64,000 nt of DNA from Evansella halocellulosilytica (GCF_002335745.1 NZ_NIST01000001.1:2929636-2993635), one strand, 5' to 3'. Shown: positions 43,660 to 53,896, numbered from the stretch's first letter. The notes: generated by a model from the letters alone, not told the origin. Numbers and translations: made by a program.

Positions 43660-43820
43660 AATATTTGTTAAGAGTTGTCACCTATATAACATGCAGGCAT
43701 AGGATAACATAACAATACAACTTGAAAATTGATTATCGCTGCAAACATGATCCTAGGTACTTGTTCGCAGCGTTTATCATAAATGGGAGTGGGCCATTTA
43801 CGGTACCACTCCCTTTTTAT
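43660..43820 (+). ncRNA. Candidate small RNA between yqzM and holA
   Basis: No gene lies in 43548-44015. Within it a stem CGCTGC-x-AACA / TGTT-CGCAGCG (about 43738-43772) is followed by a terminator (GGGAGTGG / CCACTCCC, T5) at 43785-43818. No plus-strand gene ends here, so the terminator should close an independent transcript. The promoter is unclear (TTGTCA near 43675 with a poor -10). Confidence 0.3.
43781..43820 (+). terminator. Orphan intrinsic terminator upstream of holA
   Basis: Stem GGGAGTGG / CCACTCCC with a 13-base loop followed by five T. Confidence 0.75.
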
Positions 43821-44015
43821 GTCTTGATTAGACAATGGTATCCACAATAGCGTGCTTACGAACGATCAATGACTATGATAAAATGACGATAAGAAATGAA
43901 ACGTTTTTTTATATTATTAGAATGTAAATAACCTATCAATAATCGTATAACGTCAACTTAGGCATTAGCATATAGACTTTTCAGGTTACCAAGTTTTGTT
44001 TAGGAGTGAGTTTTT

Positions 44016-45038
44016 TTGTCATACATAGATGTAATTTCTAAAATCAAAAAAGGGAATTTATCCCCTGTATACTTATTATATGGTACAGAGTCATTTTTAA
44101 TCGAAGACACCGTTCACAGAATTATTGAAGCTGGGATTACAGAAGAAGAAAGAGAATTTAATTTATCGAAATTTGAAATGACTGAACATCCGGTTGAAAT
44201 TGCGGTAGAAGAGGCATACACGTTCCCGTTTATGGGGGGGCGCAGAATTGTCATCATAAAAGAGGCTTATTTTTTAACAAACACAAAAGTGCAAACAAAA
44301 GTTGATCATAACTTAAAAAAATTAGAGGAGTATCTCGAAAACCCAGCTCCTGAAACGATTGTGATCATACATGCACCGTATGAGAAAGTGGATGACCGTA
44401 AAAAGATTTGTAAAATGTTAAAGAAAAAAGCTGAGGTGTTAGATGGCAGTCCATTAGATGAAAAATTACTATATCAATGGGTGGACGAGAAAGCAGCTGA
44501 ACAAGGTGTTAGCATTGAAAAAGTAGCAACAGAGCAGCTGCTTGCACTAACGAGTGCTGAATTAATGTTGATGTCAACTGAGCTGAGGAAGCTGGCTATT
44601 TATGTAGGTGAAAACGAAACAATAACAAAAGATATCGTTGATGAGCTTGTTGCAAGGTCGTTGGAGCAAAATATTTTTGCGTTAGTAGACGGAGTTGTAA
44701 AAAAGAAAGTTGATGTTTCGTGGAAGATCTTCCAAGATCTTTTGAAACAAAAAGAAGACCCTTTAAAAATTGTTGCTTTAATGGTTAGACAGTTCCGGAT
44801 TTTATATCAAGTGAAGCAATTATCGCAACAAGGTTATTCACAAAAACAAATGGCTTCACAACTAAAACTTCATCCATATGTAGTGAAATTAGCCGCTCAA
44901 CAAACAAATCATTTTAAGGATGAAGAGTTACTTTCGCTACTCGATCAATTAGCAAATATAGATTACGAAATTAAAACCGGGCAAATAGATAAAACGTTAG
45001 CTGTAGAATTATTTTTATCGAAAAGAAGTGCAAGTTAA
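44016..45038 (+). CDS. holA: DNA polymerase III delta subunit
   Basis: A 340-residue clamp-loader subunit that opens the beta clamp. It starts SYIDVISKIKKGNLSPVYLLYGTESFLIEDTVHRI, the typical HolA opening, and ends with the family helix bundle (DYEIKTGQIDKTLAVELFL). TTG start at 44016 after AGGAGTGAG. Formerly yqeN. Terminator at 45050. Confidence 0.94.
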   Translation: MSYIDVISKIKKGNLSPVYLLYGTESFLIEDTVHRIIEAGITEEEREFNLSKFEMTEHPVEIAVEEAYTFPFMGGRRIVIIKEAYFLTNTKVQTKVDHNLKKLEEYLENPAPETIVIIHAPYEKVDDRKKICKMLKKKAEVLDGSPLDEKLLYQWVDEKAAEQGVSIEKVATEQLLALTSAELMLMSTELRKLAIYVGENETITKDIVDELVARSLEQNIFALVDGVVKKKVDVSWKIFQDLLKQKEDPLKIVALMVRQFRILYQVKQLSQQGYSQKQMASQLKLHPYVVKLAAQQTNHFKDEELLSLLDQLANIDYEIKTGQIDKTLAVELFLSKRSAS

Positions 45039-45049
45039 CCATGTCCGCC

Positions 45050-45088
45050 AAGAAAAGGTATCGGATCAACCGAACCTTTTCTTTTTTT
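45050..45088 (+). terminator. Terminator of holA
   Basis: Stem AAGAAAAGGT / ACCTTTTCTT with a 14-base loop followed by T7. Confidence 0.85.
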
Positions 45089-45141
45089 ACATGGAAATAT
45101 TGATAAAGCCCATTTTATTTCCAGGTGCCTGGCACCAAATT

Positions 45142-45170
45142 AAAAAGACATTCACGGGTGAATGTCTTTT
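45142..45170 (-). terminator. Terminator of rpsT
   Basis: Perfect 12-bp stem AAAAGACATTCA / TGAATGTCTTTT with a 4-base loop; T-rich on the minus strand. A palindrome GGTGCC-T-GGCACC lies just beside it (45124-45136). Confidence 0.85.
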
Positions 45171-45182
45171 CGTCGGTCTCGA

Positions 45183-45449
45183 TTATGCAGTAACTTCGTT
45201 AAGAGTTACTTGCAAACGAGATTTTTGACGGTTAGCTGCGTTTTTATGGATGATTCCTTTGTTAGCTGCTTTATCGATTTTTTTGGTTGCAAGCAAGAAT
45301 GCTTGTTTTGCACCATCAACATCTTTTTGCTCAGCTTTCGTATTGAACGTTTTGATTGCTGTACGAAGGTCAGATTTAAATGCAGCGTTTTGAGCGCGTC
45401 GTTTTTCGCTAGTGTTCACACGTTTGATAGCAGATTTAATGTTTGCCAT
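45183..45449 (-). CDS. rpsT: 30S ribosomal protein S20
   Basis: An 88-residue basic helical protein: [21 protein letters not shown] is the standard opening. ATG 45449 follows AAGGAGGTG. Oriented against holA and gpr, as in B. subtilis. The ORF extends upstream but the extra residues are not part of the family. Confidence 0.97.
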   Translation of the reverse strand: MANIKSAIKRVNTSEKRRAQNAAFKSDLRTAIKTFNTKAEQKDVDGAKQAFLLATKKIDKAANKGIIHKNAANRQKSRLQVTLNEVTA

Positions 45450-45690
45450 CTGTTTCACCTCCTTGATGCAACCGTAATGCATATGTGTAATAACGTTTCA
45501 TTATCCGTGCAACACTAAGGATTGTACCAAAATGATTTTTAAATTGCAATAGAATATTGTTAAACGTGTCAAGTTTTTCTGCTTTATACATGTATCATGG
45601 AAAATGATAAATACTAGAAAGAGCTTTTCAAAAAGGATCTAGCTTAGCTGCCTGTTACATCACGATTATTCCAAACAAGGAGTGTTGAAC

Positions 45691-46875
45691 TTGAAAGAAG
45701 AATTAGATTTAAGTCAGTATCAAATTCGTACAGATTTAGCAGTTGAAGCACATGAAATGCTTGTAGAAGAACAAGAGCAAAAAGACAAATCCGATCAGGA
45801 GAAGCAGGAACAACCTCGTCAACAACAAGAAGCAGAACCAAAAGAACAAGCACAGCCAAAAAAAGGAACAATTGATGGGGTTATCGTAAAGGAAAGAGAA
45901 GAGGATAGTGTATTAATTACTCATGTTGACATTTCTGAAGAAGGTTCAAAGCAAATAGGGAAAAAGCCTGGAAAGTATTTAACATTGCAAGTGCAAGGAA
46001 TTCGACAAAAAGATACGGAACTTCAAGATAAAGTAATGGAACTATTTGCGAATGAATTTCATTCATTTTTACGTGAAATTGGTGTCAATGAAGATGATAG
46101 CTGCCTAGTCGTAGGATTAGGAAATTGGAATGTTACACCTGATGCGCTCGGACCTCTCGTCGTAGAAAACCTTCTCGTTACGAGTCACTTATTTGAATTA
46201 CAACCAGAACGAGTTGAGGATGGTTTTCGACCAGTGTCAGCACTTAAGCCTGGTGTTATGGGTGTTACAGGAATTGAAACGAGTGATATCATTTTAGGTG
46301 TTGTTGAAAAAGTGAATCCAGATTTTATCATTGCGATTGATGCTTTAGCTTCACGGTCGATTGAAAGAGTAAATTCAACGATCCAAATATCAGATACAGG
46401 TATCCACCCTGGTTCAGGTGTTGGAAATAAGCGTAAAGAATTATCAAAAGATGTACTAGGAATACCAGTCGTTGCCGTCGGTGTACCGACAGTCGTTGAT
46501 GCAGTATCGATTACGAGTGATACGATAGACTTTGTATTAAAACATTTAGGAAGGGAAACGAGAGAAAAAGACGAGCCGAAAAGGTCGCTAGCTCCAGCTG
46601 GAATGACATTTGGAGAAAAAAGAAAGCTGACAGAAGAAGATATGCCTGGGGAACAAGAACGACAACAATATTTAGGAATTATCGGTGGTTTGGATGATCA
46701 GGAAAAAAGGAAGCTGATCCAAGAAGTATTAGCCCCTTTAGGTCATAATTTAATGGTGACACCGAAGGAGGTCGATGACTTCATTGAAGATATGGCGAAT
46801 GTTATCGCTCAAGGGTTAAATTCTTCATTGCATGGAGACGTTGACCAAGGAAACGTAGGGTCTTATACAAAATAA
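45691..46875 (+). CDS. gpr: Germination protease GPR
   Basis: The SASP-specific aspartic-type protease that degrades small acid-soluble spore proteins in germination. 394 residues from the TTG at 45691 (AAGGAG at 8 bases; in-frame GTG at 45682 overlaps it). The propeptide region ([21 protein letters not shown]) and catalytic core ([47 protein letters not shown]) are conserved. A Gln/Glu/Lys-rich stretch of about 30 residues (about 29-60) sits between propeptide and core and is longer than in B. subtilis GPR. The likely substrate at 1338 is a gamma-SASP-like gene. Confidence 0.94.
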   Translation: MKEELDLSQYQIRTDLAVEAHEMLVEEQEQKDKSDQEKQEQPRQQQEAEPKEQAQPKKGTIDGVIVKEREEDSVLITHVDISEEGSKQIGKKPGKYLTLQVQGIRQKDTELQDKVMELFANEFHSFLREIGVNEDDSCLVVGLGNWNVTPDALGPLVVENLLVTSHLFELQPERVEDGFRPVSALKPGVMGVTGIETSDIILGVVEKVNPDFIIAIDALASRSIERVNSTIQISDTGIHPGSGVGNKRKELSKDVLGIPVVAVGVPTVVDAVSITSDTIDFVLKHLGRETREKDEPKRSLAPAGMTFGEKRKLTEEDMPGEQERQQYLGIIGGLDDQEKRKLIQEVLAPLGHNLMVTPKEVDDFIEDMANVIAQGLNSSLHGDVDQGNVGSYTK

Positions 46876-46935
46876 CTAGTCTATTTCATTCTTTCGTGCA
46901 TATATTTTTTATGTAAGACGAGAGAGGTGAAGGAG

Positions 46936-48102
46936 ATGGCGAGAAGACCCGGCTACAAAGGCGGAAAATATGTAGGTGCAAAAAGGACAAGCTTCCTGAG
47001 AGGGATTTTATCAACGGTAATCGGTGTCTTTTTTATTTACATTTTCACAGCCGTTTTATCTACTTTCGGACCTGGGGCAAGCTTGTCCTTTGCTTCTATA
47101 AATGATGCGAGCAGGCACGTATCGGAAGAAATATTCATTTACATGATGGGAATGGAAAACCGATATTTTACGCAGTCATTACCAGATGACCACTCGCCGC
47201 CTTCCGTGTCTTCAACACTTTTTGAATTAACAACAAGTATTAATCCTGAAGACCCAAGAAGCTTACTCGGAAAAGAATTACCAGGTTTTGCTTTATTTGA
47301 TGGCCACATTTTAGTCGGCACGGGTGAAGAAGACTACACAACGATGCCGATCGAATCTGCACCACCGATGGAAGTATTGATGGCGGAAAGGGAAGCATCG
47401 ACTGAGAGGTTAGAAGAGATCGAGCAGATGAGAGAAGAGATAGCGAGTGAGCCATCTGAACAATTAATTGAAAATGCTGTTCACATAGTTCACAGCCATA
47501 ACCGTGAGTCTTATTTACCTGAACTTAAAGATACCGACGTACCTTTTCATGATTCGGTCAACATAACATTAGTGGGCGAGCGCCTCGGTTTTGAGCTTGA
47601 AAAAAGAGGAATAGGGTCAGTTGTTGATACGAGTGATATCAATTCGAAACTTGTAGAACGAGGCTGGCAATATAACCGCTCTTACGATATGTCCAGGGAA
47701 GTCATTGAACAAGACATCGAAACCCATGGAGAATTTGACTTTTATTTTGATCTTCATCGAGATTCTCAAGGAAAAGATGTCACAACTGTTGAAATTAATG
47801 GGGAAGAGTACGCGCGGATACTGTTTGTGATTGGAAAAAATAACCCAAATTACGAAGAGAATTTAAAAGTAGCGGAGGATTTATATCATCGGATAAAGGA
47901 AGATTACCCTGGTTTGATCAGAGATGTGTATAGTCCGCCGATTACTGGTGGAAGAAACGGTATATACAATCAAGACCTTGATTCGAATTCCATTCTCATT
48001 GAATTTGGTGGAGTCGATAATTCGTTAGAGGACGTTTACCGTACGGTAGAAGTTTTTGCTGATGTATTTAGCGACTACTATTTTGAAAATGAACAACAAT
48101 AG
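46936..48102 (+). CDS. spoIIP: Stage II sporulation protein P
   Basis: A 388-residue peptidoglycan hydrolase (amidase/endopeptidase) that, with SpoIID and SpoIIM, drives engulfment. A basic start (ARRPGYKGGKYVGAKR) and one membrane helix (about 20-42) are followed by an extracytoplasmic linker and the catalytic domain from about residue 178 (HIVHSHNRESY with the zinc His, DFYFDLHRDS, and the Glu in LIEFGGVDN). ATG 46936 follows AGGTGAAGG. Downstream of gpr as in B. subtilis. Confidence 0.94.
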   Translation: MARRPGYKGGKYVGAKRTSFLRGILSTVIGVFFIYIFTAVLSTFGPGASLSFASINDASRHVSEEIFIYMMGMENRYFTQSLPDDHSPPSVSSTLFELTTSINPEDPRSLLGKELPGFALFDGHILVGTGEEDYTTMPIESAPPMEVLMAEREASTERLEEIEQMREEIASEPSEQLIENAVHIVHSHNRESYLPELKDTDVPFHDSVNITLVGERLGFELEKRGIGSVVDTSDINSKLVERGWQYNRSYDMSREVIEQDIETHGEFDFYFDLHRDSQGKDVTTVEINGEEYARILFVIGKNNPNYEENLKVAEDLYHRIKEDYPGLIRDVYSPPITGGRNGIYNQDLDSNSILIEFGGVDNSLEDVYRTVEVFADVFSDYYFENEQQ

Positions 48103-48123
48103 ATTGTGGAGGGGGAGTAGATT

Positions 48124-48543
48124 ATGGTTGAACTATTTACTCGAGGTGTCATGATAGGAACGTTACTAATGCTTGGATTTATTTTAGGAATTTTGTATAC
48201 AAACCATATTAATGATGAATCGTCCTCCCTCTTCACTTTTAATGAGAAAAATGAAATTGAACCCGTCCAGGATGATGAGCCTACGATTTATGACGGCTTA
48301 AAGAAAGATCCAGCGCAAGATTTGAAAATCGAAATGGAAGATGACGATCAACTTGTCATATATGATGATGATGTACGAAATGTCAGTGAAAATTCAAATG
48401 TAAGACAAGATTTATCAAGTGAAAGCGGGTTTGGGGTTCAACCGGAAGAGCTAAACAATAAAAGTTTCATTTCTGAAATGGGGAGTCGCACAGCTAATTT
48501 TGTTGAAGGCATTTTTCGGGGAATATTCTCTTTCATCGGATAA
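48124..48543 (+). CDS. yqxA: YqxA/DUF3679 family protein
   Basis: A 139-residue protein with one N-terminal helix (GVMIGTLLMLGFILGILY), a long acidic middle (EDDDQLVIYDDDVRN) and a short amphipathic end (RTANFVEGIFRGIFSFIG). It lies directly after spoIIP, the place of yqxA in B. subtilis, and the ends resemble that family. Function unknown. It may be expressed with spoIIP. Confidence 0.8.
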   Translation: MVELFTRGVMIGTLLMLGFILGILYTNHINDESSSLFTFNEKNEIEPVQDDEPTIYDGLKKDPAQDLKIEMEDDDQLVIYDDDVRNVSENSNVRQDLSSESGFGVQPEELNNKSFISEMGSRTANFVEGIFRGIFSFIG

Positions 48544-48551
48544 ATTCAGGA

Positions 48552-48598
48552 TCAACCAAAAATATCCATGTGCCAGGCACATGGATATTTTTGGTTGA
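48552..48598. terminator. Perfect 23-bp palindromic terminator
   Basis: Two 23-base arms are exactly complementary around a single A: TCAACCAAAAATATCCATG with GTGCC, then the mirror GGCAC with CATGGATATTTTTGGTTGA. It follows yqxA. The centre GTGCCAGGCAC is also found (as GGTGCCTGGCACC) at 45124. Confidence 0.75.
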
Positions 48599-48731
48599 TG
48601 GATAAGGTGTAGCATTTCGCATTCGTTTTGCTTCGTTTTAATTTTTGGAAGAAACGTTTGCCGAGTGATGTACATTGTTGATATAATGTTTCTTAGTGTA
48701 TTTCTCGGAATTATTGTAGGAGTGATAATAA

Positions 48732-50558
48732 ATGAAGCCTGAAGAACTGTTAAAAAGACGAGAAAAAATTCGTAATTTCTCAATCATTGCTCATATAGAT
48801 CATGGAAAATCTACATTAGCAGATCGAATATTAGAAAGTACAAGTGCGCTAACACAACGAGAAATGAAAGATCAAATGTTAGACGCAATGGACTTAGAGC
48901 GTGAGCGTGGTATTACAATCAAACTAAATGCTGTACAACTTAAATATACATCTAAAGATGGTGACGATTATATTTTCCATCTTATTGACACACCAGGACA
49001 TGTAGATTTTACATACGAAGTGTCCCGAAGTTTAGCTGCTTGTGAAGGAGCGCTATTAATCGTTGATGCTGCACAAGGGATTGAAGCACAGACGTTAGCG
49101 AATGTTTACTTAGCATTAGATAATGACCTTGAAATCCTCCCGGTTATTAATAAAATTGACCTTCCAAGTGCTGAACCAGAGAGGGTGAGACAGGAAGTTG
49201 AGGAGGTCATTGGTTTGCCTGGTGAAGATTGCATTCTTGCTTCTGCAAAAAGCGGGATAGGAATTGATGAAATATTAGAAGCAATTGTTCATGGTGTCCC
49301 AGCACCCTCAGGAGATCCGGAAGCTCCACTTAAAGCGATGATATTTGATTCCTTATATGACCCATATCGTGGAGTTATCGTATATATGCGAGTTGTAGAA
49401 GGGACAGTAAAACCTGGTGACAAAGTGCGGATGATGGCTACTGGGAAAGAGTTTGAAGTCCAGGAGCTAGGGGTATTCACGCCAAAGCCTGATAGTCGTG
49501 ATGAATTGACAGTTGGCGACGTTGGTTTTATGATCGCTTCAATTAAAAATGTAGGTGACACTCAAGTCGGTGATACCGTTACAAGTGCAAGTAACCCGGC
49601 TGCTGAACCATTACCAGGTTATCGAAAATTAAATCCAATGGTATTTTGCGGTTTATACCCTGTAGATACGAATGATTATAACGATTTACGTGATGCATTA
49701 GAAAAATTAGAGCTAAACGATGCTTCATTACAATTTGAACCAGAGACTTCTCAAGCGTTAGGCTTTGGTTTCCGTTGTGGGTTTTTAGGTTTATTGCATA
49801 TGGAAATTATCCAAGAACGCATCGAAAGAGAATTTAACATACAGTTAATTACGACAGCACCAAGTGTTATTTACGATGTTCATTTAACTGATAGTGAAGT
49901 ATTGAAAGTAGATAACCCAGCAAACATGCCTGATCCACAAACGATTGATCATGTCGAAGAGCCGTATGTAAAAGCACAAGTGATGGTACCAAATGATTTT
50001 GTTGGAGCTGTTATGGAGCTTTGTCAGAAAAAACGCGGTGACTATGTTGATATGCAATATGTCGATGAAAATCGGGTAACGATTACGTACAATATTCCGT
50101 TAGCTGAAATTGTGTTTGACTTTTTCGATACGTTAAAATCTAATACGAAAGGGTATGCATCTTTTGACTATGAGATGATCGGTTATAAAACGAGCAACCT
50201 TGTGAAAATGGATATTCTGCTTAATGGTGAAAAAATTGATGCATTATCTGTTATTGTCCATAGAGAGAGTGCTTATCAGCGTGGAAAGGCGATCGTTGAA
50301 AAACTAAAAGAACTGATCCCGCGTCAGCAGTTTGAAATTCCTGTACAGGCAAGTATTGGACAAAAGATTATCGCTCGCTCAACAATTAAAGCGATGCGCA
50401 AAAATGTATTAGCTAAATGTTACGGAGGAGACGTCTCTCGTAAACGTAAACTTCTTGAAAAGCAAAAAGAAGGTAAAAAGCGAATGAAGAGTGTAGGTAA
50501 TGTGGAAGTTCCGCAGGAAGCGTTTATGTCTGTGTTAAGTATGGATGAAGACAAATAA
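48732..50558 (+). CDS. lepA: Elongation factor 4 (LepA)
   Basis: A 608-residue translational GTPase. P-loop [14 protein letters not shown]2 region RERGITIK, G3 DTPGHVDF and G4 NKIDLP are present, followed by the EF-G-like domains and the LepA-specific C-terminal domain ([29 protein letters not shown]). It acts on ribosomes, probably in late initiation or back-translocation. ATG 48732 follows GTAGGAGTG. Confidence 0.97.
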   Translation: MKPEELLKRREKIRNFSIIAHIDHGKSTLADRILESTSALTQREMKDQMLDAMDLERERGITIKLNAVQLKYTSKDGDDYIFHLIDTPGHVDFTYEVSRSLAACEGALLIVDAAQGIEAQTLANVYLALDNDLEILPVINKIDLPSAEPERVRQEVEEVIGLPGEDCILASAKSGIGIDEILEAIVHGVPAPSGDPEAPLKAMIFDSLYDPYRGVIVYMRVVEGTVKPGDKVRMMATGKEFEVQELGVFTPKPDSRDELTVGDVGFMIASIKNVGDTQVGDTVTSASNPAAEPLPGYRKLNPMVFCGLYPVDTNDYNDLRDALEKLELNDASLQFEPETSQALGFGFRCGFLGLLHMEIIQERIEREFNIQLITTAPSVIYDVHLTDSEVLKVDNPANMPDPQTIDHVEEPYVKAQVMVPNDFVGAVMELCQKKRGDYVDMQYVDENRVTITYNIPLAEIVFDFFDTLKSNTKGYASFDYEMIGYKTSNLVKMDILLNGEKIDALSVIVHRESAYQRGKAIVEKLKELIPRQQFEIPVQASIGQKIIARSTIKAMRKNVLAKCYGGDVSRKRKLLEKQKEGKKRMKSVGNVEVPQEAFMSVLSMDEDK

Positions 50559-50569
50559 GTAGACAGAAA

Positions 50570-50678
50570 AAAGAGGCTGACTCAACAGCATCGTGCCAAG
50601 TACTTCCAATACAAGACAGGTGAAGTGACTGAATCTTGTATACGGGGGAAAGTGAGGCACTTATGAGTCAGTCTTTTT
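50570..50678. repeat. Three-level foldback after lepA, includes a terminator
   Basis: CTGACTCA / TGAGTCAG, GTGCC / GGCAC and ATACAAGA / TCTTGTAT are nested inverted pairs spanning about 108 bases, with a T5 run after the outer arm. It separates lepA from hemW and probably terminates lepA; its length is unlike an ordinary terminator. Confidence 0.6.
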
Positions 50679-50774
50679 ACTTACGGTGTTTTTAATGCAG
50701 ATACGTATGATTTGAGAAAATCGTATAATACGAGAATATATGACAATTATTAAGGAAGGACAGGGGGTGTGAAA

Positions 50775-51923
50775 GTGCCAAAAACTTTGTATGTGCATGT
50801 TCCCTTTTGTGAACAAATTTGTCACTACTGTGACTTTAATAAATTCTTTTTGAAAAATCAGCCAATTGACGAGTATCTCGTTCATTGTAAATCAGAAATG
50901 AAATGGACAGTAGAAAAATTTCCTCCAGAGGAAAAGATTTATTCAGTTTATGTAGGTGGTGGAACGCCAACTGCATTAAGTACAAACCAACTTGAAAAAT
51001 TACTTACAGATATAAAAACTTATTTTCCGATCGCTGATTCTTGTGAATGGACGGTAGAGGTTAATCCAGGAAGTGCGAGTCGAGAGAAACTACTGATGAT
51101 GAGAAATACAGGTGTCAACCGGTTAAGTCTCGGGGTACAAACGTTTGACAAACAATTATTAAATACAATTGGCCGTGATCATAAGCCGGAAGACATCCCT
51201 GAAACGATTCAACTTTGCAGAGAAACTGGGTTTGACAATATAAGCATTGATTTAATGTTTGGTCTACCGGGCCAGTCGATAGAGCAGTTTGAGCATTCAA
51301 TTCAACAGTTAATAAATTTATCTGTTGAACATGTCAGTGCCTATTCTTTAAAAATCGAACAGAAAACCGTTTTTTATCAAATGTGGCAAAGAGGGAAACT
51401 GCGACTGCCTGGGGAAGATACGGAAGCGGATATGTATTTGCTATTAAGAGAAAAGCTGAATCATGCTGGATTCGATCAATATGAAATTAGCAACTTTGCG
51501 AAACGGAATAGGCAAAGTAAACATAACTTAACTTATTGGAAGAATGAAGAGTACTATGGAATCGGGGCAGGTGCTCATAGTTATGTTGGTGGGGTCAGGC
51601 GGATAAATCATGGGCCGCTTCCGAAATATATGAAAAGTGTTGCACACTATGAACTACCATATCGTGATGAACATCAGGTTACAGCAACTGAAAAAATGGA
51701 AGAGGAAATGTTTATGGGGCTTCGAAAACTTTCTGGAGTAAATATGGAACTTTTTAATCGTAAATACGGTATGAATATAGAAGGTATATTTGGTGATGTG
51801 ATTGAGGGATTGAAACAAGCTGAGCTTATTAAAGAAACAAATGGCTTCATCCATTTAACGGAAAACGGATTACTTTTAGGAAATGAAGTGTTTGAAAAGT
51901 TTTTGCTCGTCGATGAAGCATAA
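50775..51923 (+). CDS. hemW: Radical SAM heme chaperone HemW family protein
   Basis: A 382-residue radical-SAM protein with CEQICHYCDF (Cys-x3-Cys-x2-Cys-x-Phe) near the start. This C-x-F form marks HemW, a haem chaperone, rather than coproporphyrinogen oxidase HemN, with which it is often confused. GGGTPTAL, VEVNPGS and RLSLGVQTFD are the usual SAM-binding stretches. GTG 50775 follows AGGGGGTG; GTG 50769 is also possible. It precedes hrcA as in B. subtilis. Confidence 0.92.
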   Translation: MPKTLYVHVPFCEQICHYCDFNKFFLKNQPIDEYLVHCKSEMKWTVEKFPPEEKIYSVYVGGGTPTALSTNQLEKLLTDIKTYFPIADSCEWTVEVNPGSASREKLLMMRNTGVNRLSLGVQTFDKQLLNTIGRDHKPEDIPETIQLCRETGFDNISIDLMFGLPGQSIEQFEHSIQQLINLSVEHVSAYSLKIEQKTVFYQMWQRGKLRLPGEDTEADMYLLLREKLNHAGFDQYEISNFAKRNRQSKHNLTYWKNEEYYGIGAGAHSYVGGVRRINHGPLPKYMKSVAHYELPYRDEHQVTATEKMEEEMFMGLRKLSGVNMELFNRKYGMNIEGIFGDVIEGLKQAELIKETNGFIHLTENGLLLGNEVFEKFLLVDEA

Positions 51924-52023
51924 TTTCAAAAATTGAAGGTCCGGTACGAAGTGTACATCTTTCCCTATTCTCTACAAAGTATTTATAGGAATAAAAAATG
52001 AAAAATTCCATAGAGCGATAACG

Positions 52024-52029
52024 TTGACA
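52024..52029 (+). promoter_or_regulatory. -35 box of the hrcA operon
   Basis: TTGACA at 52024-52029, upstream of CIRCE. The -10 box is not clear: TAACTT (18-base spacer) and TATATT (23-base spacer) are candidates. Confidence 0.5.
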
Positions 52030-52064
52030 AGTGGAATCCATATTTGGTAACTTATATTATAGAT

Positions 52065-52091
52065 TTAGCACTCAACAACAGAGAGTGCTAA
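52065..52091. promoter_or_regulatory. CIRCE operator
   Basis: TTAGCACTC, 9 bases, GAGTGCTAA: a perfect match to the HrcA-binding CIRCE consensus, 14 bases before the hrcA start. HrcA thus represses its own operon until heat shock. Confidence 0.97.
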
Positions 52092-52105
52092 CAGGAGGGG
52101 TGCAC

Positions 52106-53137
52106 ATGTTGACAGAGCGTCAGTTACTCATCTTGAATGCGATCATTGATGACTATATTACGAATGCTGAACCTGTTGGCTCACGAAGCGTATCAAAACG
52201 CGAGGATATTAACTATAGTCCTGCTACAATACGTAATGAAATGTCTGATCTTGAAGAGCTAGGATTTTTAGAAAAGCCGCATAGTTCTGCTGGACGCATT
52301 CCTTCACAAAAAGGTTACAGATATTATGTGGATCATTTATTGTCACCGAAAAAACTATCTAAAAAAGAAATCGTTAATATTCAATCTGCTTTTAAAGAAC
52401 AGTACAATGAGCTCGAAGAAATGATACGTGAATCAGCCAAAATTGTTTCGAGCTTAACAAGCTACACATCGATCGTATTAGGACCTGAAGTGTTTGAATC
52501 AACCCTTCAAAGAATTCAAATCGTTCCGATAGGAGCTGACACAGCAGTTGCTATTATTGTGACAGACACTGGACATGTTGAAAATCAAACCGTCTCTTTA
52601 CCTATTGACTTAGATGTGACCGAACTAGAAAAGGTCGTAAACATACTAAATGAAAAGTTAAGAGGGACGCCAATTATCCACTTACGCCAAAAACTTACGA
52701 GTGAAGTGCGCAATGTTTTACAACAATATATTCATCAATTTGATGAGATGATGTCAATGCTAAATGAAACATTTGCATCGCATCAAAATGAAAAAGTTTT
52801 TTATGGAGGAAAGACCAATATATTAACTCAGCCTGAATTTCATGATGTTGACCGGGTTAGAAGGTTATTTAACCTTTTTGAAGAGGATGCATTGATCTCA
52901 AAATTATTTAGAACCGAAGAGCAAGGAATTACAATTAAAATTGGTGAAGAAAATAGATTTGAACCATTTGATCAATGTACAATTATAACCGCTTCATACT
53001 CGATTGACGGTAATCATATGGGCACTGTAGGTATATTAGGTCCTACTCGTATGGAATACCCGAGAGTTGTTTCGATCCTTGACTATATCTCAAAAGATCT
53101 GTCAAAACTCTTATCATCGAGGTATTACAAAGGTTAA
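52106..53137 (+). CDS. hrcA: Heat-inducible transcription repressor HrcA
   Basis: A 343-residue repressor with an N-terminal winged helix (MLTERQLLILNAIIDDYI, EPVGSRSVS, YSPATIRNEMSDLEELGFLEKPHSSAGRIPS) and a GAF-like C-terminal domain. It binds CIRCE with help from GroEL. ATG 52106 follows AGGAGGGG; the longer frame begins inside the promoter region. First gene of hrcA-grpE-dnaK-dnaJ-prmA-rsmE-mtaB. Confidence 0.96.
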   Translation: MLTERQLLILNAIIDDYITNAEPVGSRSVSKREDINYSPATIRNEMSDLEELGFLEKPHSSAGRIPSQKGYRYYVDHLLSPKKLSKKEIVNIQSAFKEQYNELEEMIRESAKIVSSLTSYTSIVLGPEVFESTLQRIQIVPIGADTAVAIIVTDTGHVENQTVSLPIDLDVTELEKVVNILNEKLRGTPIIHLRQKLTSEVRNVLQQYIHQFDEMMSMLNETFASHQNEKVFYGGKTNILTQPEFHDVDRVRRLFNLFEEDALISKLFRTEEQGITIKIGEENRFEPFDQCTIITASYSIDGNHMGTVGILGPTRMEYPRVVSILDYISKDLSKLLSSRYYKG

Positions 53138-53302
53138 GATAATGGAGTTGAAATTCAGTCTCTTTCACTTTAATGATTCTTCTTGTTCGCATACGCAGTA
53201 TTATGCTGAGCAAACTTTTTACTTCGTATTGGACACCTATCATTAAGTGAAAGAGCTTTTCCTTGAACACTTATACTTATTTATTCTATTGAGGAGGTGA
53301 AA

Positions 53303-53896
53303 ATGGTGGAAAAGAACGACAACCAAGTGCATGAAGAAACGATTGAAGCTGATGATCAAGAACAGACTGAAAGTGAAGAAGTTGAACAGGAGTTCATTGA
53401 TGAACGCGTTGAAGCTGATTCTCATCACGAGTCAGAAGAGGGTTCAAGCAATGAAGTTGCTGAAATAGAGCAAAAGCTCCAAGAAACATCTAATCGTTTA
53501 TTAAGAGTTCAAGCTGATTATGATAACTTCCGCCGCCGGACAAAACAGGAGAAGGAGTCGGAAGCGAAATATAGATCTCAACGTCTTGCTGAAGAGCTTT
53601 TACCTGCAGTTGATAACTTTGAAAGAGGCTTATCTATTCATCCAGAAAATGAGGAAACGAAATCACTCCTTCAAGGTATGGAGATGGTTTATCGTCAATT
53701 GAAAGAAGCACTTGAAAAAGAGGGCGTAATGCCTATCAAGACAGTTGGAGAACCTTTTGACCCTCAGCTGCATCAAGCTGTTATGCAAGTAGAGTCTGAT
53801 GAATATGACTCAAATATCGTTGTAGAAGAATTGCAAAAAGGCTACATGCTTAAAGATCGAGTTATTCGACCAGCTATGGTTAAAGTAAATGCTTAA
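53303..53896 (+). CDS. grpE: Nucleotide exchange factor GrpE
   Basis: A 197-residue GrpE with an acidic, low-complexity N-terminus, a long helix ([20 protein letters not shown]) and the C-terminal beta domain ([17 protein letters not shown]). It releases ADP from DnaK. GAGGAGGTG lies before ATG 53303; GTG at 53306 is also possible. The acidic head ([17 protein letters not shown]) is longer than usual. Confidence 0.95.
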   Translation: MVEKNDNQVHEETIEADDQEQTESEEVEQEFIDERVEADSHHESEEGSSNEVAEIEQKLQETSNRLLRVQADYDNFRRRTKQEKESEAKYRSQRLAEELLPAVDNFERGLSIHPENEETKSLLQGMEMVYRQLKEALEKEGVMPIKTVGEPFDPQLHQAVMQVESDEYDSNIVVEELQKGYMLKDRVIRPAMVKVNA

